Below, in pieces: positions 45,530 through 55,125 of a DNA stretch of 64,000 nt; the first letter of the stretch is position 1; every line of letters starts with the position of its first letter. Source of the stretch: an uncultured Verrucomicrobiota bacterium (GTDB lineage: Bacteria; Verrucomicrobiota; Verrucomicrobiia; Limisphaerales; UBA9464); contig CAIVQB010000047.1 in assembly GCA_903907925.1 (NCBI GenBank), forward strand, positions 1 to 64,000, written 5' to 3'. The notes below the pieces were generated by a model. The model searched no databases and was not told where the DNA came from. It worked only from the letters and a program-made list of their open reading frames with translations. Position numbers and translations under genes: made by a program.

Positions 45530-46735
45530 ATGCGATTCCATTTTCCCGCATTTTGCCGAGGCTGTATCGCGTCGGGCAGCCTGGTCGTCCTGCTCGCCGG
45601 AGTTCGGTTGAACGCTGCGATCGGACGGATCCCGACCCTGGATGACGAAGTGGTGGCGGTAGTGAGGAGCGGCCGGAATTCATCGGCCGAGCGCGAATGG
45701 GCGGGGTTGCGGCAGGCGTTGGCTCAGACGCCCAACGATTCTTTCCAAGCGGCGACCGTTGCGCGGCGTTGTCTGGACCGCGCAAGGCAGGAATCCGATC
45801 CCCGCTGGCTGGGGCAGGCGTTGCTCGCCTTAAAGCCTTGGGAACAGGACGCAGCGCCGCCGATCGAGGTTCAGCTCGTCCGGGCGATTCTGCGGCAGCG
45901 GCTTCACGAGTTCGAATTGGCGCTCGACGATCTGAAAGCCGTGGTGGCCCGTGATCCGCGGTGCGCGGAAGGTTGGCTGGTCAAATCAACCGTTCATGGC
46001 GTTCGCGGCGAGTATGCCGATGCCCGCCGCGCCGCCGCAGCCCTGTGGCGTCTGACCGATCCGCTGACCGCCGCGACGGCCTCAGCCACGGTGGCCAGTC
46101 TGACCGGCGGTGGTGAACGAAGTTGTCAATTGTTGGAGCGTGTTCTGGGAACTTCGGAGAGCGCGCCGGTTGCATCGAAGGTGTGGGCGCATACCCAACT
46201 GGCGGAGGCGTGGGAACGCTTGGGAAACGCGCGGAGAGCCGAGGATCATTTTCGGGAAGGATTGAAGCTCGATCCGCGCGAGATCTATTTGCTCGGCAGC
46301 TACTCCGATTTCCTGATGCAGGAAGGCCGGGCTGCCGAAGTGATCTCGCTTCTGAGCGATCATGGCACGATCGACGGTCTGCTGCTACGATGGGTGGAAG
46401 CGAAATCGAAAACGGGCTCCACCGATGAGGGGTTCCGTTCGGCCGTGCAACGATTGCAATCGGGATTCGATCTTCAGCATGCCCGTGGCGAGCGGGTTCA
46501 TCTTCGGGAAGAGGCCCGGTTTCAACTGAACGTCCGGAAGGATCCCCAATCAGCCCTCGCCCTCGCACGCGAGAATTGGACGGTGCAACGCGAGCCCGCC
46601 GACGTTCGCCTCCTGCTGGAAGCGGCGCGCGCCGGGGGTTCGGCCTCCGTTGAGTCCCAGGTCTGGGATTGGGTGGCTTCGATCCACTTCGAGGACGTTC
46701 GCCTTGGCCCGCGTCCGGTGGAGTTCGCCCGATGA
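45530..46735 (+). CDS. Exported TPR-repeat protein
   Basis: A 401-residue protein with a signal peptide (about 1-29) and helical repeats of the tetratricopeptide type. They are clearest at about 105-175 (FELALDDLKAVVARDPRCAE, EYADARRAA) and 220-262 (AEAWERLGNARRAEDHFREG). It is probably a periplasmic scaffold. The stop overlaps the start of the HupE/UreJ gene (ATGA at 46732), so the two are translationally coupled. Confidence 0.85.
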   Translation: MRFHFPAFCRGCIASGSLVVLLAGVRLNAAIGRIPTLDDEVVAVVRSGRNSSAEREWAGLRQALAQTPNDSFQAATVARRCLDRARQESDPRWLGQALLALKPWEQDAAPPIEVQLVRAILRQRLHEFELALDDLKAVVARDPRCAEGWLVKSTVHGVRGEYADARRAAAALWRLTDPLTAATASATVASLTGGGERSCQLLERVLGTSESAPVASKVWAHTQLAEAWERLGNARRAEDHFREGLKLDPREIYLLGSYSDFLMQEGRAAEVISLLSDHGTIDGLLLRWVEAKSKTGSTDEGFRSAVQRLQSGFDLQHARGERVHLREEARFQLNVRKDPQSALALARENWTVQREPADVRLLLEAARAGGSASVESQVWDWVASIHFEDVRLGPRPVEFAR

Positions 46736-47961
46736 GTCACCGGTTCAAATCGATTCCCGGCGGGAGATTCGGTGCGCTCCGATCGCTGCTGTTCGTTGGG
46801 CTTGTCTGCCGCGGGCTGTTCGCAGGTCATCCGTTAGCGGCACATACGGCGAGCACGGCATGGCTGTCGCTTTCGGTTTCGAATTCCATGGTGACCGGCT
46901 CGTGGGAGATTGCCCTGCGCGACCTTGATCTGCGACTCGGGCTGGACGCCAACGACGACGGACGACTGACCTGGGGCGAACTCAAGTCGCGTCGGACTGA
47001 CATCGCGGCCTATGCGTTGGAACACCTCCTCTTGAACTCCGACGGAGACCGTCTGCGGTTGCGAATCGTGCAACAGGCGATCGCCACGGTGGGCGGACTG
47101 GATTGCCTGCAATTGCAGTTGGAGGGCCTGGCTCCCAAGGCCGTTCGAAACCTATCGGTGGACTATCGATTGCTGTTTGAAATGGATCCGCTCCATCGCG
47201 GACTGGTGAATGTATCCGGTGGGGGAGTCCTCCCGGGTTCGACCGCGGTGTTGGGACCGAATTCGCCGGTGGCGACGTTTTCCATCGAGCGTCCCGCGGT
47301 GTCGCCGATCGCGTTTGTGCGCGAAGGGATTCATCACATCGGCACCGGCTACGATCACCTGCTGTTCCTGCTGGCGCTGCTGCTGCCGGCGGTGGTGACC
47401 CGTGGCACCGACGGATGGCGGCCGGTCGCGTCCCTTCGTCCCGTGGTTCGACGCGTCCTTCAGGTCGTGACGGCCTTCACGATCGCCCATTCCCTCACGC
47501 TGGCGTTGGCGACGTTCGACGTGGTCCGGCTGCCGACTCGATGGGTGGAATGCACCATCGCCGTCAGCATCGCGGTGGCCGCTGTGGCGAATCTGCGCGG
47601 TCGAATGCCAGGGGCGGCGACGCCGGGTTGGCAATGGAGCCGACTGCTCGCCCTGTCCGAACGACGTCCGTGGCTGGTGCCGTTCGGATTTGGGTTGATC
47701 CACGGATTCGGTTTTGCGGACGCCCTCAAAGATCTTGGACTGGCCCGCGCCCAACTGGTGGTGCCGTTGCTGGGATTCAACGCCGGGGTGGAGCTGGGAC
47801 AACTGGCCTGTGTCGCCTTGGTGCTGCCGCTGATCTTTTGGGTTCGCCGCACGTCGGTCTTCCGGAGTTGGGGACTGCCCCTTGGTTCCTGGGCCATCCT
47901 GATTGTTGCCAGCGGCTGGGTGGTGGACCGCGCCTTCGATTTCCGGTGGGTCCCGTTTTGA
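46732..47961 (+). CDS. HupE/UreJ-2 family membrane protein with EF-hand-like loop
   Basis: A 409-residue protein. A signal peptide (about 1-37) precedes a periplasmic domain containing an EF-hand-like loop at 72-84 (DANDDGRLTWGE). From about residue 200 come six to seven transmembrane helices of the HupE/UreJ_2 family. His-rich helix ends are visible: EGIHHIGTGYDHLLF, AFTIAHSLTLAL and FGLIHGFGFADAL. HupE/UreJ relatives move nickel or cobalt across the inner membrane; for this subfamily the metal is not established. Coupled to the TPR gene and probably to DUF4331 upstream. Confidence 0.88.
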   Translation: MSHRFKSIPGGRFGALRSLLFVGLVCRGLFAGHPLAAHTASTAWLSLSVSNSMVTGSWEIALRDLDLRLGLDANDDGRLTWGELKSRRTDIAAYALEHLLLNSDGDRLRLRIVQQAIATVGGLDCLQLQLEGLAPKAVRNLSVDYRLLFEMDPLHRGLVNVSGGGVLPGSTAVLGPNSPVATFSIERPAVSPIAFVREGIHHIGTGYDHLLFLLALLLPAVVTRGTDGWRPVASLRPVVRRVLQVVTAFTIAHSLTLALATFDVVRLPTRWVECTIAVSIAVAAVANLRGRMPGAATPGWQWSRLLALSERRPWLVPFGFGLIHGFGFADALKDLGLARAQLVVPLLGFNAGVELGQLACVALVLPLIFWVRRTSVFRSWGLPLGSWAILIVASGWVVDRAFDFRWVPF

Positions 47962-48038
47962 CCGACCCTGGCAACTCACCTGATGGCCCTCGATCAACCC
48001 CGTTGACGGCGAGGGCCCGCAGATTCAAACTGGTCTTG

Positions 48039-48413
48039 TTGAAACGAGTCGTCCATTTCACCGCGGCCCTACTTCTCAGCGTGACGCTGGGAGTTCATTG
48101 GGTTGCGTTGCAGTCGGTGGCGTGGACAACGATGTTGGTGGAACGATCGCAGCACGCCTCGTTAACGTCGGCCCTCAAGACGACCTTTGACGGACAACAT
48201 CCCTGCGAGATCTGCCAACTGGTCAAGTCGGCCAAGTCCGCTGAACGGCGCTCGGAACACACGTTTCAGCAGATCAAGCTGGAGGCCATGCCGGTCACGG
48301 GAGTGATCTTCCGGCCGGTCGTGCCGGAGACGGAAGTCGAGCGCGGCACCCTTGTTTCGGTTGTCTTCAGCCGATCCGAAGTTCCGCCTCTGCCGCCACC
48401 TCGAACGGTTTGA
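48039..48413 (+). CDS. Small CxxC membrane protein (paralogue 1)
   Basis: A 124-residue protein starting at a TTG at 48039. An N-terminal helix (about 6-34) is followed by [13 protein letters not shown] with Cys56 and Cys59 and His54, then a Pro-rich end (PPLPPPR). The residues 24-36 ([13 protein letters not shown]) are identical to those of the paralogue at 54754, which also starts at a TTG with the next codons encoding KR. The aligned start, helix and CxxC leave little doubt that both are genes. A metal-related role is inferred from the H-P-C-x-x-C motif and the HupE and TonB neighbours; the family resembles DUF2946-type proteins only loosely. Confidence 0.78.
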   Translation: MKRVVHFTAALLLSVTLGVHWVALQSVAWTTMLVERSQHASLTSALKTTFDGQHPCEICQLVKSAKSAERRSEHTFQQIKLEAMPVTGVIFRPVVPETEVERGTLVSVVFSRSEVPPLPPPRTV

Positions 48414-48604
48414 TCTTCAGTCGTCGGACTCCGTCCGGAGTGCCGATGCACCGGGCTGCCCCACATGATTTGGGGCGTCCGAAGGCACCACCCGTCCGGG
48501 TCGTGCATTCCCGCAGCCGTTTCGCTCCCACGCGCACCGGCATTTGTCCCGCCACTGGTTTCAATTCCTTCATACGGCCGACGCTTGTTTTGGGCAAAAC
48601 GTAC

Positions 48605-49255
48605 ATGTCGCGGAAACGTTCCATTCGTGGATTCACCCTGATCGAACTGCTGGTGGTCGTCGCCATCATCGCGGTGCTCGCGGGGTTGCTGCTGCCCGCG
48701 CTGGCGAAGGCCCGGAGCCGGGCAAATGCGACGGTCTGCCTTTCGAAACTGAAACAACTGGGCATGGGAGTCGCGATGTACGAGGGCGACAACCGTGACG
48801 TCCTGCCGCAGACCTCGCATCAGGCGGCGTCCTGGATCGGGATGCTGGCCGCCTACGGTCTGACCAATGTTTACCAGTGTCCCGTCGACACGAACCACCT
48901 GCGCATCACCAGCTACGCCATCAATGATTTCCTCACCCCGCACCCGTACGGCGCTCTCACGCTGGATTTCTCAAGACTGACCGCCGTACCGGCACCCTCC
49001 GAGACGTTGCACCTTGCCGAGGCGCGGGGTGACTACACCGGTGCGGATCACTTTCATTTTGCCGACGCCTCTGGCGGCGGGTTTACGCCCAATGCGTTTG
49101 CCGCCGATGTCGCCGTCCTGCGTCATCGCGGCGCGGCCAACTATCTTTTTGCCGATGCCCACGTGGAAGGACTCCAGTGGCTCCGGATCCAACTTCTCCT
49201 CGGGCCGCCGATCACCCGGTTCGTGCGTCCCGATGGAATGACCAACACTCCGTAA
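48605..49255 (+). CDS. Type II secretion-like pseudopilin (H-X9-DG type)
   Basis: A 216-residue prepilin-like protein. The N-terminal methylation motif is [19 protein letters not shown] after a short basic leader (MSRKRSIR), so prepilin peptidase cleaves before the Phe. The C-terminus contains [13 protein letters not shown], the variant H/D...DGHV-type motif of the large verrucomicrobial and planctomycete pseudopilin family. These proteins occur in dozens of copies per genome and their individual roles are unknown. It probably stands alone here. Confidence 0.9.
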   Translation: MSRKRSIRGFTLIELLVVVAIIAVLAGLLLPALAKARSRANATVCLSKLKQLGMGVAMYEGDNRDVLPQTSHQAASWIGMLAAYGLTNVYQCPVDTNHLRITSYAINDFLTPHPYGALTLDFSRLTAVPAPSETLHLAEARGDYTGADHFHFADASGGGFTPNAFAADVAVLRHRGAANYLFADAHVEGLQWLRIQLLLGPPITRFVRPDGMTNTP

Positions 49256-49275
49256 ACTCCAGACCGTTCTGTTCC

Positions 49276-50148
49276 ATGAATACGAATCGACTGATAGCCA
49301 CCTCGGGCGCCCTAATCGCCCTACTGCTGCCTGAAATCTCCACCGCCCACGAACATCTGACCGCCGGGGCCGCATCCACGACGCCGGGATCGCCGCTGAT
49401 TTTCTCCGACGCCTCCGATTACGCCGACACCACGGGCTATGTGTTCGGTCTCGACGCCGGCGATCCCGGCAGTCCGTATGAGGGTTACTTCTACACCGGC
49501 GATCTGGTGCTGGCCGCGCTGGCCGCGACGCCGCCCTTTGGTGGACCGGAGCCGCAGGCCGCCGCGCTGGGTTCGCACATTGAGGCCGTTCTGGAAACCG
49601 TTTCCGGTCCGGCCGGTGCCAGCTTTGGTTTCTGGGAAACGGAAGTGGACGATGTCGACGCCACCAGCCTGACCTGGAGTGTGGCGGCCGGACTGGTCAA
49701 CGGAACCCGGCACATTCCCGTGAGCGAGAATGATGGATCACCCGGAGCCGATCCCTACGGCCACAAACACGGCCGCATCTACAGCGTCACGCTGCCCGGG
49801 TTCTATCAGGTTGGATTCCGCTTCGTGGATACTTCGACCAACGGTCCCGCTGGTGGCCCGATTCAGTCACCCTCCGATCGTTTTTACCTGAACCTGCAGG
49901 CGGGTCTGACCATTGCGAAGATCACCCGCGATGCCGGCGGAGTTCAGGTCGTGTTTGCCGCCCCCTCGAACCTTCCCGACACCGGAACCGCGCCCGCCAC
50001 GAACTATCAGGTCGAGGCGTCCGCAACCTTGGGACCAAGCGCGGTCTGGCAGCCGGTGGGCGACGTGGTGGTGGGGGACGATCACATGCACACCAACGCA
50101 CTCCCGGTGGGTCTATCGACCCGCTTCCTCCGGTTGAGTTCGCAATAG
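49276..50148 (+). CDS. Exported protein of unknown function, His-rich termini
   Basis: A 290-residue exported protein not recognised with confidence. The signal peptide (about 1-24) is followed by a mature N-terminus AHEHLTAGA, then a beta-rich domain (about 35-200) with GYFYTGDLVLAALAAT and GHKHGRIYSVTLPGFYQVGF, and a fibronectin-like C-terminal part (about 205-290). It resembles surface-anchored proteins of the choice-of-anchor kind but lacks a PEP-CTERM signal. His clusters (HEH, HKH, HMH) make a metal link conceivable. It lies 20 bases after the pseudopilin gene. Confidence 0.65.
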   Translation: MNTNRLIATSGALIALLLPEISTAHEHLTAGAASTTPGSPLIFSDASDYADTTGYVFGLDAGDPGSPYEGYFYTGDLVLAALAATPPFGGPEPQAAALGSHIEAVLETVSGPAGASFGFWETEVDDVDATSLTWSVAAGLVNGTRHIPVSENDGSPGADPYGHKHGRIYSVTLPGFYQVGFRFVDTSTNGPAGGPIQSPSDRFYLNLQAGLTIAKITRDAGGVQVVFAAPSNLPDTGTAPATNYQVEASATLGPSAVWQPVGDVVVGDDHMHTNALPVGLSTRFLRLSSQ

Positions 50149-50249
50149 TTCGGGAGCGAGGGGCCGTGTAACAGTCCTGTGAAGTGCTGATTTCCGGTGT
50201 TTTTTGCCGATTTCTGGCGCTGTTCATCAGCGCAGACTGCTGTCAGAAT

Positions 50250-51851
50250 ATGTCTCCGATGAATTGGTTCTGCATCAATGCTCGCATCCAGCGGGTGGGG
50301 TTGGGCTTGGTTGTGCTTGCGGCAACGCTGGCTTGCGTGACCAACCACGCGAAGGCGGGCGCCGATCATGTCGTGGTCGTCGTGTTCGACGGCATGCGGC
50401 CGGATTTCGTCACGCCGCAATTCACGCCGAATCTTTACAGCCTGGCCACCAACGGGGTGTTCTTCCGACGCAACCACTGCGTCTATATCAGCACGACGAT
50501 CGTCAATGGGGCCGCCCTCGCCACCGGCACCTATCCGGGTCACAGCGGTATTCTCGCCAACAGTGATTTTCGCGATGAACTGAACAGTCAATCGCCGGTG
50601 GCTTCCGAGGTCCTCGACACTCTGCGGCGGGGTGACCGCATCAGTGGTGGAAAATACATCGCAGTGGACACGCTCGCCGAGATCATCCAGGACGCGGGTC
50701 ATGCCACCTACATCGCCGGTACCAAGAGCGTCACCTTGCTGCATGACCGTCAACTGCGCCGGACCGACACCGCCGCCCACAGCAATTCGGTGACCCTGGG
50801 GCGGGGACTCGTGCTGCCGCGGGCGCGCCTGGACGGCTTGAAGGCGGTCAATGATGACAAGGTGTTTCCCGACACCTTCACCGCTCCCAACATTGCCTCC
50901 GACGATTGGACCACGCATGCCCTGGTACGCGGGTTGTGGAAAAAGGGCGTCCCCAAGTATTCGCTGCTGTGGTTGAGCGATCCCGACCTGACCCAGCATT
51001 CGAAAGGTGTCGGCGCTCCCGAATCGCTCACTGCCATCGAAGCGAGCGACAAGCATCTGGGCGAGGTGATTGCCGCGTTGAAGGAGAAGAAAATCTTTGA
51101 GACAACCGATCTATTCGTCGTTTCGGATCATGGATTCTCCACAATCTCGCGCGGCGCGGAGATTACCGACGCGCTCAAAAAGCGGGGCCTGAAGGCGTTC
51201 ACCAAACTGGAGAATCCCGAACCCGGTGACGTCATGGTCGTCCCGCTCGGCGGATCCGCCCTGGTGTACGTGGTCGACCAGAAGGAAGAGGTGATCCGGA
51301 CGGCGGCGGAGGCTCTGCAAACCTCGGATTTCACCGGTGTTCTTTTTTCCAGACTGCCGATTCCTGGAACGTTTCCAGTCAGCACCATCCACTACCCCAC
51401 CAACGGCCACGGACCCGATCTGGTTGTAGCCATGCGCTGGTCACCGGACCGCAACGATCATGGGGCACCGGGACTGATCGTGGGAACCGGCGGAACCCGC
51501 GGCGGCGGAACTCATGGATCGTTGAGCCGTTACGACATGAACAACACGCTGGTAGTCAGTGGACCCGATTTCAAACGCGGCCTGTTGAGCGAGATTCCCT
51601 CTGGCAACATCGATCTTGCACCGACCGTCCTGCACGTGTTGGGCATCAAATCCCGCGAACCGATGGATGGCCGCGTTCTGCGGGAGGGATTGGCATCGGA
51701 GAGTGGACCGGCACCAAAGGTTGAGGAAAAGCGATTGGAGGCGGAGCGTCAGGTGGGCTTCCAACATTGGAGTCAGTATCTGAAAACCTTGGAGGTCGAC
51801 GGTGCCCTCTACTTCGATGAGGGCGGTGGGGAGTTGCAGTTGCAGAAATAG
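50250..51851 (+). CDS. Exported alkaline-phosphatase-superfamily phosphodiesterase
   Basis: A 533-residue enzyme of the type I phosphodiesterase/nucleotide pyrophosphatase branch. After a signal peptide (about 10-38) the metal and nucleophile motifs appear in order: VVVFDGMRPDFV (metal Asp), ISTTIVNGAALATG (Thr nucleophile region), LLWLSDPDLTQH (metal Asp and His), VVSDHGFS (metal Asp-His) and GTHGSLS (metal His). It should hydrolyse phosphodiesters or nucleotides in the periplasm with two zinc ions; the substrate is unknown. A second in-frame ATG at 50259 is possible. Positions 51852-52117 downstream hold no gene. Confidence 0.88.
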   Translation: MSPMNWFCINARIQRVGLGLVVLAATLACVTNHAKAGADHVVVVVFDGMRPDFVTPQFTPNLYSLATNGVFFRRNHCVYISTTIVNGAALATGTYPGHSGILANSDFRDELNSQSPVASEVLDTLRRGDRISGGKYIAVDTLAEIIQDAGHATYIAGTKSVTLLHDRQLRRTDTAAHSNSVTLGRGLVLPRARLDGLKAVNDDKVFPDTFTAPNIASDDWTTHALVRGLWKKGVPKYSLLWLSDPDLTQHSKGVGAPESLTAIEASDKHLGEVIAALKEKKIFETTDLFVVSDHGFSTISRGAEITDALKKRGLKAFTKLENPEPGDVMVVPLGGSALVYVVDQKEEVIRTAAEALQTSDFTGVLFSRLPIPGTFPVSTIHYPTNGHGPDLVVAMRWSPDRNDHGAPGLIVGTGGTRGGGTHGSLSRYDMNNTLVVSGPDFKRGLLSEIPSGNIDLAPTVLHVLGIKSREPMDGRVLREGLASESGPAPKVEEKRLEAERQVGFQHWSQYLKTLEVDGALYFDEGGGELQLQK

Positions 51852-52117
51852 CATTCCCACGTCGGCGAGGATTTCGTGCGTCCAATCGTCGCCCGTGGAC
51901 GTTGAAGCAATACCGGATCGTTCTACCGACTCAGCGGCGGCTTTGATCGTTGACACTCCTGTTTGCGGACGGGTAGATGATCCCAGCCACTCGGGGGTAG
52001 CGATGGCGGAGGCTCTGCTTCCGTAGCTGCCGGCCCGGGTGGCTCTTTTGTTGTGGGTCATCCGGATTGCAGCAACCCGCGTTGCCGGTCCGCTTGTGAA
52101 CGACCGGCTCTGTCCCG

Positions 52118-54193
52118 ATGAACACACAACGTCATTCCGCAGTCTTCGCCGGAGTCTTTGGATTCTCCAGCTTCCTGCTTCCATCGCTCATCGTTGCCCA
52201 TGAACCGGAGGTGATGAGCAAATCGGTCGTCACCGGCCGATCCGATTCGCTGGTGGGTCTGGCGGACGCGGCCAGCGAGGGATACATCGGATTGGATCAC
52301 CTGGAGTTTCGACCTCTCCTGCGCGCGGGCGAAGTCCTCGAAACCGTCCCGGGCGTCATCGTCACCCAGCACAGCGGGTCCGGTAAGGCCAACCAGTACT
52401 TCTCGCGCGGCTTCAATCTCGATCACGGCACGGACTTCGCCACCAGTGTTGATGGCGTTCCGGTCAATCTGCCCACCCATGCTCACGGACAGGGCTACAC
52501 CGATCTCAATTTCCTCATCCCCGAACTGATCCAGACGGTTCACTACCGCAAGGGTCCGTATTACGCCGACGTCGGGGATTTCGGCTCCGCCGGTGCCGCC
52601 GACATTGGCTATGTGGATCGCCTGGATCGCGGACTGTTCCAGATGACCGGCGGATCCTCGGGCTACGGCCGCATTCTGGCGGCGGGTTCTCCAACGGTGG
52701 GATCGGGCTCACTGCTGTATGCGATCGAGGCCTCGCATGATGACGGTCCATGGGAACACCGGCAGGACTATCAAAAGATCAACGGCCTGTTGCGCTACAC
52801 TCGCCAGGACGGGGATTCCACCTTTCACCTGACCGCGCAGGCCTATGGCGGACGTTGGAATTCCACCGACCAGATTCCGTTGCGATCGGTAGGCTCTCTC
52901 GCCGGTGGTCGATTCGGAGCGGTGGATCCGACCGATGGCGGCGATTCACACCGCGCGAGTCTCAGTGCCGATTGGCAACGAGAGACGGATGCCGGCCACA
53001 CCGAGGTGCAGGTGTACGGGGTTTACTACGACCTCGATCTGTTTTCGAACTTCACTTATTTCCTCGACGATCCGGTTCACGGCGATCAGTTCGAGCAACA
53101 CGACCGCCGCGGTTTTGGCGGATTGAAGGCGCATCACACCTGGCACTACGACCTGTTGGAATTGGATTCCGAAAGCACGATCGGGCTCCAGACCCGCGGC
53201 GATCTCATCGACAACGGCATCAATCACACCGAGGGCCGGCAATTCCTGTCGGTGACCCGCGCCGACACGGTGGGGCAGGTCAGCGTCTCGCCCTACGCCG
53301 AGCAGAAGACCAAATGGAACGACTGGCTGCGCAGCACGCTCGGCGTGCGGGGTGACATTTATCATTTCGATGTTGCCAGCAACCTGGCCCAAAACAGCGG
53401 CACTGCGGATCGGGCGCTGTTCAGTCCCAAGGCGGGATTGGTGTTCGGGCCGTGGGCTCACACCGAGTTGTATCTGAGCGGCGGACTCGGGTTTCACAGC
53501 AACGACGGGCGGGGTTCAACGACCCACGTTGATCCAAAGGACCCCACGTCGCCGCTGGATCCGGTCAGTCCATTGGTCCGCACGTACGGCGCGGAGGTCG
53601 GAATCCGGACTGTCGCACTGCCTCACCTGCAATCGACCCTCTCGATTTGGTGGCTCGATCTGGATTCTGAATTGGTGTTCTCGGGCGATGCCGGCGATAC
53701 CGAAATCAGCCGACCGAGCCGTCGTTTTGGCGTCGAGTTCGCCAACTATTACACGCCGACACCGTGGCTGACGTTGGATGCCGACCTCAGTTGGTCGCAC
53801 GCCCGGTTCCGGGAATATGATTCCGTCGGTCCATTCATTCCGGGCAGCATCGAGACCGTTTTGGCGGCGGGAATCAGCGTGCACGATCCGGATCCCAACC
53901 GCGGATTCTTCGCCAGTCTTCGCCTTCGCTATTTCGGCCCGCGCGCCCTGGTGGAGGATGATTCGGCGCGCAGCCGCGAAACCGTTCTGTTGAATGCCGA
54001 AGCCGGGTATCGTTTCAATCCCACGTGGACTCTGGCCGTGGGCGTTTTCAATCTTCTGAATCGTCGCGACAGCGACATCGATTATCTCTACGCCTCGCGA
54101 TTGCCGGGCGAAGCCTCAGGCGGAGTGAACGACATTCATTTTCACCCGGTGGAACCCCTCAGTGTCCGCGCGACCGTCACCGCTCGGTTCTGA
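52118..54193 (+). CDS. TonB-dependent outer-membrane receptor
   Basis: A 691-residue outer-membrane transporter. A signal peptide (about 1-28) is followed by a plug domain (about 50-170: EVLETVPGVIVTQHSGSGKA, FDHGT-like loop, VDGVPVNLPTHAHGQGYTDL) and a 22-strand barrel ending in a C-terminal aromatic (VTARF). No obvious TonB-box consensus is seen after the signal peptide. The His pair in the plug loop (THAHGQGYTD) is conserved in receptors often linked to metals, but the ligand is not known. It probably stands alone; the decayed stretch after it begins the accessory region. Confidence 0.92.
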   Translation: MNTQRHSAVFAGVFGFSSFLLPSLIVAHEPEVMSKSVVTGRSDSLVGLADAASEGYIGLDHLEFRPLLRAGEVLETVPGVIVTQHSGSGKANQYFSRGFNLDHGTDFATSVDGVPVNLPTHAHGQGYTDLNFLIPELIQTVHYRKGPYYADVGDFGSAGAADIGYVDRLDRGLFQMTGGSSGYGRILAAGSPTVGSGSLLYAIEASHDDGPWEHRQDYQKINGLLRYTRQDGDSTFHLTAQAYGGRWNSTDQIPLRSVGSLAGGRFGAVDPTDGGDSHRASLSADWQRETDAGHTEVQVYGVYYDLDLFSNFTYFLDDPVHGDQFEQHDRRGFGGLKAHHTWHYDLLELDSESTIGLQTRGDLIDNGINHTEGRQFLSVTRADTVGQVSVSPYAEQKTKWNDWLRSTLGVRGDIYHFDVASNLAQNSGTADRALFSPKAGLVFGPWAHTELYLSGGLGFHSNDGRGSTTHVDPKDPTSPLDPVSPLVRTYGAEVGIRTVALPHLQSTLSIWWLDLDSELVFSGDAGDTEISRPSRRFGVEFANYYTPTPWLTLDADLSWSHARFREYDSVGPFIPGSIETVLAAGISVHDPDPNRGFFASLRLRYFGPRALVEDDSARSRETVLLNAEAGYRFNPTWTLAVGVFNLLNRRDSDIDYLYASRLPGEASGGVNDIHFHPVEPLSVRATVTARF

Positions 54194-54360
54194 AGGGAAG
54201 GGCGAAAGAGGAGTGATTGGAATCGATGTTTGACCCAGGGAAGGCGAGAAATCGACGTCCGGGACGTACTGCCGACGGACGTGAATCCCGATGTGTTTGC
54301 TGCCAACCTGTTGTCCGTTGTCCATCCGGTACACCGGATAATACCCGGTCGCGACGATTT

Positions 54361-54546
54361 CAGATGATGGCCAAATGCGACCGGAAACTTTGCCAGTCCC
54401 TTACCGGCGCCGCGCCAAATCGGCTTTACCCTTGGACTGGGACAATCCGCGATCATCCTTCCATTGGGACGAAGGCCAACGTCCGCAACGAGGATGGCGA
54501 CTCCGGCATCGAAGCACGCTGGATAACGTTTCTAGAACGCATCGGT
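54361..54546 (+). pseudogene. Decayed fragment of a phospholipase C-type phosphoesterase
   Basis: The frame reads CDRKLCQSLTGAAPNRLYPW then TGTIRD, matching CDQHFCSSLTGTMPNRLYLW then SGTIRG of the intact gene at 58867-61374. Downstream NEDGDSG...WITFLERIGV matches NEDIEYE...WKTFPERLEELGV. Neither the ENRSFDH active-site segment nor the rest of the enzyme is present, so only about 60 codons survive. It is an orphan remnant of a paralogue, not a gene. Confidence 0.82.
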
Positions 54547-54753
54547 GTTCAGTCGAACGGTGAGGTTCCCGAGATGTGAACATGGCTTTGGGGTCGTAGG
54601 TGGTCAGCCAGCGTGTCGAACCCCCAAGGGTCATTTGATGGCTATTATTGCAGGGAAAGGCCCCATAAAGGGGTGGTAGAGTAGGCAAGTGGGTTGCCGG
54701 AAACTAATAATCGTTTGACACCGCGAATCCAGCCATTGCATTAATAGTGTCTG

Positions 54754-55125
54754 TTGAAGCGGTGTTTTGCCATTACGACTGCGGTGCTGCTCAGCCTGAC
54801 CATCGGGCTGCATTGGGCCGTCCTGCAATCCGTGGCGTGGACGACCATGCTGGTCGAGCGCACGCACGAAGGCTCGTTGATCACCGCCCTGACGACCACC
54901 TTCGACGGTCAGCACCCCTGTAAGCTCTGTCGGTTGGTACGGGCGGGGAAGGGGTCCGAGCAGAAGTCCGAGGCCGTGGTCAAGCTGGCCAAGCTCGACT
55001 CGTTACTCCCGTCCCGGTCAACGCTTCTGCCGACACCGCCGGCCACCGAATCGTTTCCCCTTCTTCCGGCGATGATTCTCATCGTCCGCTCCGAAGCTCC
55101 GCCGCTACCACCGCCGCGAGCCTGA
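54754..55125 (+). CDS. Small CxxC membrane protein (paralogue 2)
   Basis: A 123-residue protein, paralogous to the gene at 48039. It starts at a TTG (54754), and Trp21, the identical [13 protein letters not shown] block (24-36), Phe50, His54, Cys56 and Cys59 occupy exactly the same positions in both. The Pro-rich end (PPLPPPR) is also shared. The helix (about 6-34) anchors it in the inner membrane, with the CxxC part probably periplasmic. It precedes a broken cytochrome gene and a siderophore-type TonB receptor, whereas the first copy follows HupE. Metal handling is inferred from context only. Confidence 0.75.
   Translation: MKRCFAITTAVLLSLTIGLHWAVLQSVAWTTMLVERTHEGSLITALTTTFDGQHPCKLCRLVRAGKGSEQKSEAVVKLAKLDSLLPSRSTLLPTPPATESFPLLPAMILIVRSEAPPLPPPRA

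Noticed and set aside
51852..52117. Possible cobalamin riboswitch upstream of the TonB receptor (a GCCACT string occurs)
   Set aside because: The AAATCC and full GCCACTG contexts and the paired stems of the cobalamin aptamer could not be found.
54715..54746. Promoter-like TTGACA with a TTAATA
   Set aside because: The spacing is about 20 bases, and the -10 would end 8 bases before the TTG start, so it is weak evidence.
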